Shown piece by piece: positions 6,885 to 14,397 of a stretch of 15,478 nt of DNA (positions within the stretch are counted from its first letter, which is position 1; each line of letters opens with the position of its first letter). The notes under the pieces are model-generated. The model was not told where the DNA came from. It searched no databases and saw nothing but the letters and a program-made list of their open reading frames with translations. Both the position numbers and the translations under genes were made by a program. This DNA is from an uncultured Synechococcus sp. (lineage in GTDB: Bacteria > Cyanobacteriota > Cyanobacteriia > PCC-6307 > Cyanobiaceae), in the NCBI GenBank assembly GCA_937975655.1, contig CALJTZ010000424.1, positions 1 to 15,478 on the forward strand, given 5' to 3'.

Positions 6885-8378
6885 GTGCGCGTCGCCATCG
6901 TTGGTTCGGGGCTGGCCGGGTTGGCGGCGGCGGTGGATCTCGTGGATGCCGGCCACCAGGTGGACCTCTATGAGGCCCGGCCCTTCATGGGCGGCAAGGT
7001 GGGCAGCTGGGTGGATGAGGGCGGCAACCACATTGAGATGGGGCTGCATGTGTTCTTCTTCAACTACGCCAACCTGTTCGCCCTGCTGCGCAAGGTGGGG
7101 GCCTTCGACAACCTTCTGCCCAAGGACCACACCCACCTGTTCGTGAACAGCGGCGGTGATCTGCGGGAGTTGGATTTCCGCTTCGCCCTCGGCGCGCCCT
7201 TCAACGGCTTGAAGGCCTTCTTCACCACGCCCCAGCTCGACTGGGTCGACAAGCTGCGCAATGCCCTGGCCCTGGGCACAAGCCCGATCGTGCGGGGCCT
7301 GATCGACTACGAGGGCGCCATGAAGGTGATCCGCGAGCTCGATCGCATCAGCTTCCAGGACTGGTTCCTGGGCCATGGCGGCAGCCTGCAGAGCATTCAG
7401 CGGATGTGGAATCCGATCGCCTATGCCCTGGGCTTCATTGATTGCGAGGCGATCTCGGCCCGCTGCATGCTCACCATCTTCATGATGTTTGCGTCCAAAA
7501 CCGAGGCCTCCAAGCTCAACCTGCTCAAGGGCTCGCCCCACCGCTGGCTCACCGGTCCGATCCTCGACTACGTCACCGCCCGGGGCGGCCAGCTGCACCT
7601 GCGCCACCGCGTCACCGAGATTCACTACGAGGAACCGGCCACTGGCGCCGGCAATCCCGAACCCCGCGTCACCGGCCTCACCCTCGGCACCCCCGAGGGG
7701 GATCGGCGGGTGGAGGCCGATGCTTATTTGGCCGCCTGCGATGTGCCAGGCATTCAGCGCATGATCCCCGAGGCGTGGCGCCGCCACAGCCTGTTCGACA
7801 ACATTTACAAGCTCGAAGCGGTGCCGGTGGCCACCGTGCAGCTCCGCTACGACGGCTGGGTGACGGAACTGGGGGATTCCCCCCAGGCCCAGGCGGCCCG
7901 CGGCGACCTGAGCCGCCCCGCCGGCCTCGACAACCTGCTCTACACCGCGGACGCCGACTTCAGCTGCTTCGCCGATCTGGCCCTGGCCAGCCCTGAGGAC
8001 TACCGCAAGGAGGGCCTTGGCTCCCTGCTGCAGTGCGTGCTCACCCCCGGAGATCCCTGGATCCCCCAGAAAACCGAGGACATCGTGGCCGCCACCGATG
8101 CCCAGGTGCGGCGGCTGTTCCCCTCCGCCGCCGGCCTCAACCTGGTGTGGAGCAACGTGGTGAAGCTGGCCCAGTCGCTCTATCGCGAAGCCCCGGGCAT
8201 GGAGCCGTACCGGCCGGACCAGCGCACACCGGTGCCCAATTTCTTTTTGGCCGGTAGTTACACCAAGCAGGACTACATCGATTCGATGGAAGGCGCCACC
8301 ATGAGCGGAAGGCTGGCCGCTGCGGCGATCCTTGGCCGCCAGGCCGAGCTCGCCAGCAATGCGGCCACTGGTCACTGA
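6885..8378 (+). CDS. crtQ: Zeta-carotene desaturase (plant/cyanobacterial type)
   Basis: 497 residues from the GTG at 6885, with GGGAG a few bases upstream. The N-terminal FAD Rossmann fold shows GSGLAG (Gly7, Gly9, Gly12) and the ribose-binding Glu30 in LYEARPFMGGKVGSW. Then come HIEMGLHVFFFNY, WNPIAYALGFIDCEAISARC and, near the C-terminus, FLAGSYTKQDYIDSMEGATMSG, the family's second flavin motif. These match cyanobacterial/plant ZDS, which desaturates 9,9'-di-cis-zeta-carotene via neurosporene to 7,9,9',7'-tetra-cis-lycopene at the membrane, after phytoene desaturase. Overall length suits the family. It leads a plus-strand operon with an SRPBCC protein (11-bp gap) and a PilP-like gene. Phytoene desaturase was considered, but the block WNPIAYALGFIDCEAISARC is ZDS-like. 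Confidence 0.93.
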   Translation: MRVAIVGSGLAGLAAAVDLVDAGHQVDLYEARPFMGGKVGSWVDEGGNHIEMGLHVFFFNYANLFALLRKVGAFDNLLPKDHTHLFVNSGGDLRELDFRFALGAPFNGLKAFFTTPQLDWVDKLRNALALGTSPIVRGLIDYEGAMKVIRELDRISFQDWFLGHGGSLQSIQRMWNPIAYALGFIDCEAISARCMLTIFMMFASKTEASKLNLLKGSPHRWLTGPILDYVTARGGQLHLRHRVTEIHYEEPATGAGNPEPRVTGLTLGTPEGDRRVEADAYLAACDVPGIQRMIPEAWRRHSLFDNIYKLEAVPVATVQLRYDGWVTELGDSPQAQAARGDLSRPAGLDNLLYTADADFSCFADLALASPEDYRKEGLGSLLQCVLTPGDPWIPQKTEDIVAATDAQVRRLFPSAAGLNLVWSNVVKLAQSLYREAPGMEPYRPDQRTPVPNFFLAGSYTKQDYIDSMEGATMSGRLAAAAILGRQAELASNAATGH

Positions 8379-8389
8379 AGGAGCGATTC

Positions 8390-8839
8390 ATGGGCCGTTG
8401 GCTCGAGCACAGCGTGATCACCGAGATCCAGGCCCCAGCTGAGCGGGTGTGGACGGTGTGGAGTGATCTGGAGGCGATGCCCCGCTGGATGCAGTGGATC
8501 GAGTCGGTGAAGGTGGCCCCCAACGATCCCGACCTCACCGATTGGACCCTCGCGGCCCAGGGCTTTCGCTTCCACTGGAAGGCGCGCATCACCCAGCGGG
8601 TGGAGGCCCAGCAGTTGCACTGGGAATCGGTGGGGGGGCTGCCCACGAAGGGGGCCGTGCGCTTCTACCCCCAGGGCGAGGGGCTCACGGCCGTGAAGCT
8701 CACCGTGAGTTATGAGCTGCCAGGGGTGTTGGCGCCCTTGATGGAACCCACCATCCTGGGGGGGATCGTGACCAAGGAACTCCAGGCCAACCTTGATCGT
8801 TTCCGGGATCTGGTGCAAAGCGGCTATGGCCAGGGCTAG
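8390..8839 (+). CDS. SRPBCC (START/cyclase-dehydrase-like) protein
   Basis: 149 residues. The opening beta strand and helix (EHSVITEIQAPAERVWTVWSDLEAMPRWMQWI) are the classic START of the SRPBCC/polyketide cyclase superfamily, followed by antiparallel strands (HWKARITQRVEAQQLHWESV, AVRFYPQGEG, AVKLTVSYELPG) and a long C-terminal helix (TKELQANLDRFRDLV) that closes the hydrophobic cavity. Such proteins bind lipophilic ligands or act as small-molecule cyclases. Position directly behind crtQ, with a strong GAAGGAG ribosome site 6 bases before the ATG, suggests a ligand in carotenoid or membrane-lipid metabolism, but that is context only. No membrane segment or signal peptide is seen. Its 3' end overlaps the next gene by 14 bp. 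Confidence 0.87.
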   Translation: MGRWLEHSVITEIQAPAERVWTVWSDLEAMPRWMQWIESVKVAPNDPDLTDWTLAAQGFRFHWKARITQRVEAQQLHWESVGGLPTKGAVRFYPQGEGLTAVKLTVSYELPGVLAPLMEPTILGGIVTKELQANLDRFRDLVQSGYGQG

Positions 8840-9341
8840 ATCAGCCCTACTGGCGCTGGCCGCCAGCACCCTGGCTACCAGCTGTGCCGGCCCGTCGGAG
8901 GACGGGGCCACCGTGTTGCCACCCTCGGCTCCGCTGGCCCGATCGGGAGCGACCCCGGCGGCAATCCAGCCGGTGCCCACGGCTGGCTTCACGCCCCTGC
9001 CGACGCCTCAGCAGGTGGTGGCCCCCCTGGTCACCGGGCGGCCCGATCCCTTTGCTCCGCTGGCGTCAGTGCCCCAGGCCGCGGCGGCGGGGACTCCGGC
9101 GGCGGCAGATCTGCCGGAGGGGCTGCGGTTCACCGGTGTGATCCGCTCGGGCGGCCATGCCCAGGCGCTGATTCAGCTCAAGGACCAAAGCGGCCCCGTG
9201 TGCGTGGGGCCGCGGGGCTATTGCCCTGGAGCCGGCCTGCCCGCCCTGTTGCCGCCGGGCTGGAGTGTCACTGGCATCGATGTGCAGAACGGCCGCCTGG
9301 CCCTCAGGCAGGGGAGTCAGCGGCGGATTCTGAGCCTGTGA
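8826..9341 (+). CDS. Candidate secreted lipoprotein with PilP-like C-terminal domain
   Basis: 171 residues from ATG 8826. The first ~25 residues (RAR, then a short hydrophobic Ala/Leu stretch ending LATSC) look like a signal peptide with an imperfect lipobox and lipidated Cys24. A low-complexity Pro/Ala/Thr linker follows, then GRPDPFAPL and a small beta domain: LRFTGVIRSGGHAQALIQLKD, a Cys-flanked loop (VCVGPRGYCPG), WSVTGIDVQNGRLALRQG and RRILSL. The DPFAPL entry, the GVI..ALI strand pair and the closing V.L..G strands resemble PilP, the inner-membrane lipoprotein that links the type IV pilus secretin to its alignment complex. The resemblance is by eye and moderate; a generic SH3-like periplasmic domain is the alternative. 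It overlaps the SRPBCC gene by 14 bp and convergent hemD by 38 bp. Confidence 0.75.
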   Translation: MARARSALLALAASTLATSCAGPSEDGATVLPPSAPLARSGATPAAIQPVPTAGFTPLPTPQQVVAPLVTGRPDPFAPLASVPQAAAAGTPAAADLPEGLRFTGVIRSGGHAQALIQLKDQSGPVCVGPRGYCPGAGLPALLPPGWSVTGIDVQNGRLALRQGSQRRILSL

Positions 9342-10134
9342 ACAGCCCGCTGCACGCGGCCACCAGCCCGTCGAGGTCGTAGGGGTTGGCCTCGGCATCG
9401 AGGCGTCCCAGCACCTCACGGCAGGCCTGGCTGGTCTGCGGGCCGATGGACACCACCGCAACCCCCTGAAGCCGCTCCCGCCACTCCGATCCGAATTGCC
9501 GCTCCAGCAGCAGGGCCGTGTGGCGTGCGGTCTTGCCGCTGCTGAAGGTGATCGCATCCACCCCGCCCGCCGCCAGGGCGGCGGCCGCCGCCTCGGGCAA
9601 CGCCGCCGGGCAGCGGGATTCGTAGGCCGCCACCTCCACCACCCGCGCGCCGGCCTCGCCAAAGGCCTCCGCCAGCAGGGTGCGCCCGCCGCTCTGCACC
9701 CGGGGCAGCAGCAGCCGGAGGCCCCAGCCCGACACCGGGAAGTGTTCGATCAGGCTGTCGGCCACGAAATCGGGTGGCACGAAATCCGCCGGTGCCCCCA
9801 GGGCCTCCAGCCGGTTGGCGGTCTTGCGGCCCACGGCGGCGATCTTCAACGAGGCGGGCCGGCGGGCCAGGCAGCGGCCCTGCCGCTGCAGCCGCTCTTC
9901 CACCGCATCCACCCCGTTGCTGCTGGACACCACCAGCCAGTGGAACTCCTCCAGTTCCGCCAGGGCGTCGTCGAGGGGGCCCCATTCATCGGGTGGTCCA
10001 ATCACCAGGGCCGGCAGGTCGAGCACCGTGGCGCCCGCCTGCTCAAACAGGCGCCTGGCCTCCCCGAGCTGCTGTTCGGCGCGGGTCACCGCAATGGTGC
10101 GCCCCTTGAGGGGGAGCAGCGCAGGGCTGGGCAT
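9304..10134 (-). CDS. hemD: Uroporphyrinogen-III synthase
   Basis: 276 residues, the usual size. HemD closes and inverts ring D of hydroxymethylbilane to give uroporphyrinogen III, the branch point to haem, chlorophyll, bilins and cobalamin. The family is poorly conserved, but its landmarks are present: GRTIAVTRAEQQ at the N-terminus, LVVSSSNGVDAVEERL (about 67-82), IAAVGRKTANRLEALG, a mid-protein LLLPRVQSGGRTLLAEAFGEAGARVVEVAAYESR, then DAITFSSGKTARH and VVSIGPQTSQACREVLG. Two alternating Rossmann-like lobes fit this order. GGAGG lies 9 bases before the ATG, inside the end of the glycosyltransferase gene, whose stop abuts this start with no gap (TGAATG). It ends the minus-strand operon and overlaps the convergent PilP-like gene by 38 bp. 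Confidence 0.92.
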   Translation of the reverse strand: MPSPALLPLKGRTIAVTRAEQQLGEARRLFEQAGATVLDLPALVIGPPDEWGPLDDALAELEEFHWLVVSSSNGVDAVEERLQRQGRCLARRPASLKIAAVGRKTANRLEALGAPADFVPPDFVADSLIEHFPVSGWGLRLLLPRVQSGGRTLLAEAFGEAGARVVEVAAYESRCPAALPEAAAAALAAGGVDAITFSSGKTARHTALLLERQFGSEWRERLQGVAVVSIGPQTSQACREVLGRLDAEANPYDLDGLVAACSGLFTGSESAADSPA

Positions 10135-11331
10135 TCAGGCGGCCTCCAGCTTCACCAGCGCGCCGGCCTGCTGCCGCAGGTGGCTGGCCTCGCTGTCGCG
10201 TCCCTGCTCCTGCAGCAGGCCGATGGCCTGGCGGAAGCTGTTGCGGGAACCCTCGATGTCGCCGCCCAGCAGCAAGGCCACCGCCAGGTTCTGGTGGGTC
10301 TCGGCATGGCCGGGGCTCAGCCTGCGGGCCTCGCGGTAGGCCTCGAGGGCTCCGCCAATGTCACCCTGCCGGCGGCGGATCAGACCCAGGTTGTACCAGC
10401 CCAGGCCCACTTCGGGGGCGATGGCCGTGGCCCTGCGGCAGAGCTCTTCCGCCTCCGGCAGGTTCCCCTGCTGGAGCAGCAGGGCTGCCAGGTTTAGCCG
10501 GGCCGCCAGGTTCAGCCGTGGCGCCATCGGCACGGCCAGCGCTTCGCGGTAGCGGCTCACGGCGGCCGCCGGATCATCACTGGCCTCGGCCATGGCCAGA
10601 TGCAGCAGCAGCTCGTAGCGCTCGGGATGGGCCGCGGCAGGGCAGTGCTTCAGGCCTAGCTGCAGCAGCTCCAGGCCGCGCGACCTGTTGCCTTCAGCTA
10701 CCTCCAGGCTGCCCAGCTTGGCGCAGGCGTAGGCATCGTTCGGGCGCTCTTGCAGCTCGGCCTCCATGGCCTCCCGCAGCCGCTGCGCCTTGTGGCCCTG
10801 GGCCAGAAGCTCCGGCCGGTATCCGTCGTGGATCAGGGCCGGCTCCGGACAGTCGGCAATGCGCCAGTGGGGTTCGTGCTGCAGTAGCTCCGCCACGCTG
10901 TCGTCCACCATCGCGTGGTAGGCCCGGCTCCAGCGGATGGCTGGATGGCGGCGGAATAGCCGGCTCACGTTGGAATACGGCGATTGCACGGCCCCCTGCT
11001 CATGGCGCAGCAGGTTGATCACCAGCACGTCCGGTTGTGCCATCAGGGCCCGCAGCGGTTGCCAGGCCTGCGGCAGCAGCTGTTCATCGGCATCCAGCAC
11101 CAGCACCCAGTCGCCCTTGAGCCACGTGAGCGCCTGGTTTCGGGCCGGGGCGAAGTCGCCGGGCCAGGGGATCCGGTGCACCTGGGCGCCCTGGGCCTCG
11201 GCGATCGCCACCGTGTTGTCCACCGAGCCGGTGTCCACCACCACCATTTCGTCGACGAAGCCACGCACCGACGCCAGACAGGCCTCAAGCCGCTGGGCTT
11301 CGTCGCGCACGATCATCGACAGGCTGAGCAT
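10135..11331 (-). CDS. Family 2 glycosyltransferase with C-terminal TPR domain
   Basis: 398 residues. Residues 1 to about 200 are a GT-A fold of family 2: LSLSMIVRDEA, VVVDTGSVDNT (30-40), the PARNQAL helix and the metal/UDP-binding DADE (80-83). This is the short glycosyltransferase type often annotated as WaaE/KdtX-like or SunS-like. Residues about 205-390 form TPR units, including AYACAKLGSLEVAEGNRSRGL, LNLAALLLQQGNLPEAEEL, VGLGWYNLGLIRRRQGDIGG and AETHQNLAVALLLGGDIEG. No membrane segment is visible, so it is probably cytoplasmic and may dock onto a protein or a glycan-assembly complex. Donor and acceptor are unknown. GAGGG lies about 10 bases before the ATG. The gene sits between nagZ (49 bp away) and hemD (0 bp). 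Confidence 0.88.
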   Translation of the reverse strand: MLSLSMIVRDEAQRLEACLASVRGFVDEMVVVDTGSVDNTVAIAEAQGAQVHRIPWPGDFAPARNQALTWLKGDWVLVLDADEQLLPQAWQPLRALMAQPDVLVINLLRHEQGAVQSPYSNVSRLFRRHPAIRWSRAYHAMVDDSVAELLQHEPHWRIADCPEPALIHDGYRPELLAQGHKAQRLREAMEAELQERPNDAYACAKLGSLEVAEGNRSRGLELLQLGLKHCPAAAHPERYELLLHLAMAEASDDPAAAVSRYREALAVPMAPRLNLAARLNLAALLLQQGNLPEAEELCRRATAIAPEVGLGWYNLGLIRRRQGDIGGALEAYREARRLSPGHAETHQNLAVALLLGGDIEGSRNSFRQAIGLLQEQGRDSEASHLRQQAGALVKLEAA

Positions 11332-11380
11332 GGCGGTGAACCCTCGATCAGGCCTGAGGCTACGGGGAGCGTTGGCGGGC

Positions 11381-13012
11381 TCAGTCGGTGAAGCCCCCCT
11401 CCAGGGCTGCGGCCTCCAGGCCCAGTTGCTCCAGCAGCAGCGCCTGGGCTAAGGGCATCTGGCCGGGGCTGTAGCCGGCGGGGATCGCCGCCGGCAGCAG
11501 GGGTTGGAGCTGCTGCCACACGTAGGGGCTGCCGTACACCGTCAGCCCCGCTAGGCGGCCCGCAGCCAGCAGCTGCTGTACCACCGCCGGCCAAGGCTCG
11601 TCGCCGCCGGCGCTGCCCCGGAAGGGGTTGCCCCGCACGAACAGCTGCAGCAACACAGGCCCCTGGGGCAGGCGATCCAGGGCCAGGGGTGCCAGGGCAT
11701 CGCCGCTCCAGGGGCTGGGGCTGCGGCCATCGATTAGGCAGGCCTCGTAGCCCGCTGCCGCCGGTCGCAACAGGGCCGGGGCCATGGCAGGCAGCTGCGG
11801 ACAGTTCAGCTGGGTATCGAGGCGGATCAGATTCACGCCGCAGCCGCTGGTTGGTAGCGCTCCGCCGGCTCCCGGCTGCCGCTGGTGCTCCAGGCTGAGC
11901 ACCACCAACTCCCGAGCCAGCTGCTGCTCCTCGGTGCTCACCAGCCCTTCCAGGGCCTCTTGGACGCTGGCTGGTGCGCTGTGGTGGGTGCGGGCCAGGG
12001 CCTGCTGGCGACGCTCCAGGCTCTCGTTCAGCCGTTGGCGGGAGATGCGCCCCGCCTCGATGGCCTCTACCAGGCCATCGATCGCGGCATCCGCATCGGC
12101 GGGCATCAGGATCAGGTCGGCCCCTGCCGTGAAGGCCAGCACAGCCGCGTCCGCCGGTCCGTGGTGGCGGGTGATCGCCTCCATCACCAGGGCGTCCGTC
12201 ACCACCAGGCCGCTGAAGCCCAGGTGGCGGCGCAGCAGTTGATCCAGTACCGGCGCCGACAGGGTGGCCGGCTGTTCGGTATCCAGGGCCGGCAGCTGCA
12301 GGTGGGCGGTCATCACCGAGGCCACGCCCGCGGCGATGGCCTGGCGGAAGGGGGGCAGTTCCACGGCCTCCAGCCGTTCACGGCTGTGGGGCAGAACGGG
12401 CAATTCCAGGTGGGAGTCGCTGCTGGTGTCGCCATGGCCCGGGAAGTGTTTGGCACAGGCCAGCACCCCCTCGGCCTGGCAGCCCCGCACAAAGGCGGCG
12501 GCCAGGGCCCCGGCGCAGGCGGGATCTTCGCCCCAGGCCCGCACATTGATCACCGGGTTGGCGGGGTTGTTGTTCACGTCACACACGGGCCCCAGCACCC
12601 AGTTGAGCCCCAGCCGCCTGGCCTGACGGCCGGTGCACTGGCCGTATTGGCGGGCCAGCTGCACGGCCCGCTCTGGATCGCGCCCATGCAGGCGGCCCAC
12701 GGCCAGGGGCGGCACCAGCCAGCTGGCGCCCTCAAAGCGCTGGCCCACCCCCTCTTCCACGTCGGCGCAGATCAGCAGGGGCTGCTGCGCCCAGCTCTGC
12801 AGGGCATCGGTGCGCAGCCGCAGCTCGGCGGCACTGCCCCCCAGCAGGATCACCCCGCCCACGCCATCGGCCAGCAGCCGCTGCAGCTGGGCATTGGTGA
12901 GTTCCCAGCGCGGATATCGGCGCTGGCCATCACTCCAGTGGCCACTGCCGCGCACCACCAGCAGGCTGGCCACCTGGCGCCGCAGGTCGGCCCTGGAGAG
13001 CTCAGTCGGCAT
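11381..13012 (-). CDS. nagZ: Glycoside hydrolase family 3, beta-N-acetylhexosaminidase (NagZ-like)
   Basis: 543 residues from ATG 13012. The N-terminal GH3 barrel (about 1-335) has LICADVEEG, NWVLGPVCDVNNNP, the NagZ signature KHFPGHGDTSSDSH (188-201) with the Asp199/His201 acid-base pair, and VVTDALVM with candidate nucleophile Asp273. NagZ removes N-acetylglucosamine from muropeptides during peptidoglycan recycling. At 543 residues it is longer than single-domain NagZ (about 340); the remaining C-terminal ~200 residues form an alpha/beta domain like the second GH3 domain. No clear signal peptide is seen, consistent with a cytosolic enzyme. ATG 13012 is preferred over ATG 13030 because AAGGGG precedes it; it overlaps the rbfA stop by 11 bp. 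A broader beta-glucosidase activity cannot be excluded, but the His-containing loop favours N-acetylhexosaminidase. Confidence 0.9.
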   Translation of the reverse strand: MPTELSRADLRRQVASLLVVRGSGHWSDGQRRYPRWELTNAQLQRLLADGVGGVILLGGSAAELRLRTDALQSWAQQPLLICADVEEGVGQRFEGASWLVPPLAVGRLHGRDPERAVQLARQYGQCTGRQARRLGLNWVLGPVCDVNNNPANPVINVRAWGEDPACAGALAAAFVRGCQAEGVLACAKHFPGHGDTSSDSHLELPVLPHSRERLEAVELPPFRQAIAAGVASVMTAHLQLPALDTEQPATLSAPVLDQLLRRHLGFSGLVVTDALVMEAITRHHGPADAAVLAFTAGADLILMPADADAAIDGLVEAIEAGRISRQRLNESLERRQQALARTHHSAPASVQEALEGLVSTEEQQLARELVVLSLEHQRQPGAGGALPTSGCGVNLIRLDTQLNCPQLPAMAPALLRPAAAGYEACLIDGRSPSPWSGDALAPLALDRLPQGPVLLQLFVRGNPFRGSAGGDEPWPAVVQQLLAAGRLAGLTVYGSPYVWQQLQPLLPAAIPAGYSPGQMPLAQALLLEQLGLEAAALEGGFTD

Positions 13013-13415
13013 CGGCCCCTTCAAGGACATCGCTGCCCTCCGGGATCTCGCCCCGTTCCTGTCGCTGTTCCTCCAGGCGGTTCAGCAGCCCCAGCACCGT
13101 GGTGCCCTTCTCGATGCCGCGGTCGAGATGGAAGATCACCTCGGGGGTGCGGCGCATGTTCAGGCGCCGACTCAGCTCGCCCTTCACGTAGTTCGAGGCC
13201 GAGCGCAGCCCTGCCAGGGCCTGCTGCTGGTCGTCGGGGCTGCCGTAGATGCTCACGTAGATCTTGCAGTGCTGCAGATCCCCGGCCACCTCCACGTTGG
13301 TGACGCTCACCATGCCGAGGCTGACGCGTTCATCTTTGATGCCGTTCACCAGCAGCTCGCTCACTTCGCGGCGAATCAGGGCTGCCACCCGCTCGACGCG
13401 CCTGCCCTGTGCCAT
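13002..13415 (-). CDS. rbfA: Ribosome-binding factor A
   Basis: 137 residues. RbfA binds the 30S precursor, helps mature the 5' end of 16S rRNA and is important in the cold. The type II KH fold is recognisable: RRVERVAALIRREVSELLVNGIKD, then LGMVSVTNVEVAGDLQHCKIYVSIYG (including the conserved V..VEV..DL..CK.YVS pattern), the helix ALAGLRSASNYVKGELSRRLNMRRTPEV and FHLDRGIEKGTTVLGLLNRL. A short acidic tail (about 120-137) follows. It begins 2 bp after the DUF751 stop and overlaps nagZ by 11 bp, so it is firmly within the minus-strand operon. Confidence 0.95.
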   Translation of the reverse strand: MAQGRRVERVAALIRREVSELLVNGIKDERVSLGMVSVTNVEVAGDLQHCKIYVSIYGSPDDQQQALAGLRSASNYVKGELSRRLNMRRTPEVIFHLDRGIEKGTTVLGLLNRLEEQRQERGEIPEGSDVLEGADAD

Positions 13416-13417
13416 CT

Positions 13418-13624
13418 CTATGCGATCGGTGCTGGGCTCACCATGGCACGCAGGATCAGCCCCATGCTCAGCATGCCGCTCACCAGGGCTCCGATCAGGG
13501 CCACGGCGGTCACCGGGTTGCTGCGGCGCTGGGCCAGGGGCTCCACCACCGAGTTGAGCACGCCCAGTCCGAAGGCGATCAGGTAACGCGGATAGCGCGT
13601 CACGTTCACGAAGAAGTCCCGCAT
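13418..13624 (-). CDS. DUF751 / Ycf33-like small membrane protein
   Basis: 68 residues starting MRDFFVNVTRYPRYLIAF, a highly recognisable N-terminus of the DUF751 family found in cyanobacteria and as chloroplast Ycf33 in some algae. Two hydrophobic segments (about 15-29 and 39-62) predict two membrane helices, separated by a basic Ala-Gln-Arg-Arg-Ser-Asn loop. The function is not established; a thylakoid or photosynthetic role is inferred from its distribution. The start at 13624 is the only one that gives this N-terminus; no Shine-Dalgarno site is visible. It heads the minus-strand rbfA/nagZ/GT/hemD operon, 2 bp before rbfA, and is divergent from the GST gene across 62 bp. Confidence 0.9.
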   Translation of the reverse strand: MRDFFVNVTRYPRYLIAFGLGVLNSVVEPLAQRRSNPVTAVALIGALVSGMLSMGLILRAMVSPAPIA

Positions 13625-13686
13625 GGGGCGAGCGGCGTTGGTCGGAAGGTGCTGGCTACTCTGCCGCCAAAGGCTCTGCCCTGCCG

Positions 13687-14397
13687 ATGCTGGCGCTCCA
13701 TCAGTTCCGCCACTCCGCCTTCTGCGAGAAGGTCCGCCTGGTGCTGGCGGTGAAACAGCTCGCCTATGAGGTGGTGGAGGTGACTCCGGGGCTGGGGCAA
13801 CTGGAACTGTTCCGGCTTTCCGGCCAGCGCCAGGTGCCCGTGCTGGTGGATGGCGCGGAGGTGATCGCCGACTCCACGGCCATTGCGGCTTACCTGGAGG
13901 CCAAGGTGCCGGACCCCGCACTGCTGCCGGCGGACCCAGGCCAGCGGGCCCAAGTGCTGCTGCTGGAGGACTGGGCGGATACGGCCCTGGCCGCCGGAGC
14001 GCGTCTGGCGCTGGTGCAGGCCGCGGCCGCCGATGCGGTGTTGCGGGGAGCCCTGTTGCCGCAGGCCACCCCCACGGCCCTGCGCTCCCTCGTGGATGCC
14101 CTGCCCAGCGGGCTGCTCTCGGGAGTGAGCCAGGTGATCGACCATGGCGGCCTGCAGCAGCTGCGCCGCAACCTCGAGCAGCTCACCGCGCTGGTGGGGA
14201 GCCGTGGCTACCTGGTGGGTGAGCGCCTCAGCCTGGCGGACCTGGCGGTGGTGGCCCAGCTGTCGTTGCTGCAGTTCCCGGCATCGGCAGGGGCGCCCCT
14301 GGCGGGACGCGGCGTGGCCGGCATCGCCGACGACCCCCAGTTGACGCCGCTCTTCGCCTGGCGCGACCGCATCGCCGCGGAGGCCGGGCGGGGCTAG
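13687..14397 (+). CDS. Glutathione S-transferase family protein
   Basis: 236 residues. The N-terminal thioredoxin-like domain reads LHQFRHSAFCEKVRLVL, with Cys13 at the position of the catalytic Cys/Ser, then QVPVL with the cis-Pro (Pro51) and ADSTAIAAYLE, the equivalent of the glutathione gamma-glutamyl-binding D/E-S motif. The C-terminal helical domain (about 85-225) ends with YLVGERLSLADLAVVAQLSLL, the usual N-capping Asp helix of GSTs. A Cys rather than Ser or Tyr suggests an omega/beta-like, thiol-transferase-leaning enzyme, but this is inference. ATG 13687 starts exactly at the first beta strand. The stop TAG forms a CTAG palindrome shared with the stop of the convergent minus-strand frame. 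Confidence 0.9.
   Translation: MLALHQFRHSAFCEKVRLVLAVKQLAYEVVEVTPGLGQLELFRLSGQRQVPVLVDGAEVIADSTAIAAYLEAKVPDPALLPADPGQRAQVLLLEDWADTALAAGARLALVQAAAADAVLRGALLPQATPTALRSLVDALPSGLLSGVSQVIDHGGLQQLRRNLEQLTALVGSRGYLVGERLSLADLAVVAQLSLLQFPASAGAPLAGRGVAGIADDPQLTPLFAWRDRIAAEAGRG

Noticed and set aside
6870..8375. Long 501-residue minus-strand frame opposite crtQ.
   Set aside because: It is a mirror of a high-GC gene: Gly/His/Gln-rich, no recognisable domain, and fully antisense to a well-supported enzyme.
9191..9214. Perfect 8-bp inverted repeat GCGGCCCC / GGGGCCGC with an 8-base spacer inside the PilP-like gene.
   Set aside because: No T-run follows, it lies within a conserved coding beta domain, and such GC-only arms are easy to get by chance at this base composition.
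11885..13303. Long 472-residue plus-strand frame opposite nagZ and rbfA.
   Set aside because: Composition is Gln/His/Gly/Pro-rich without domain pattern; it is the antisense shadow of two clearly conserved genes.
13625..13686. A TACTCT -10-like box in the DUF751/GST divergent gap.
   Set aside because: Only a partial consensus match and no -35 element; not enough to call a promoter.
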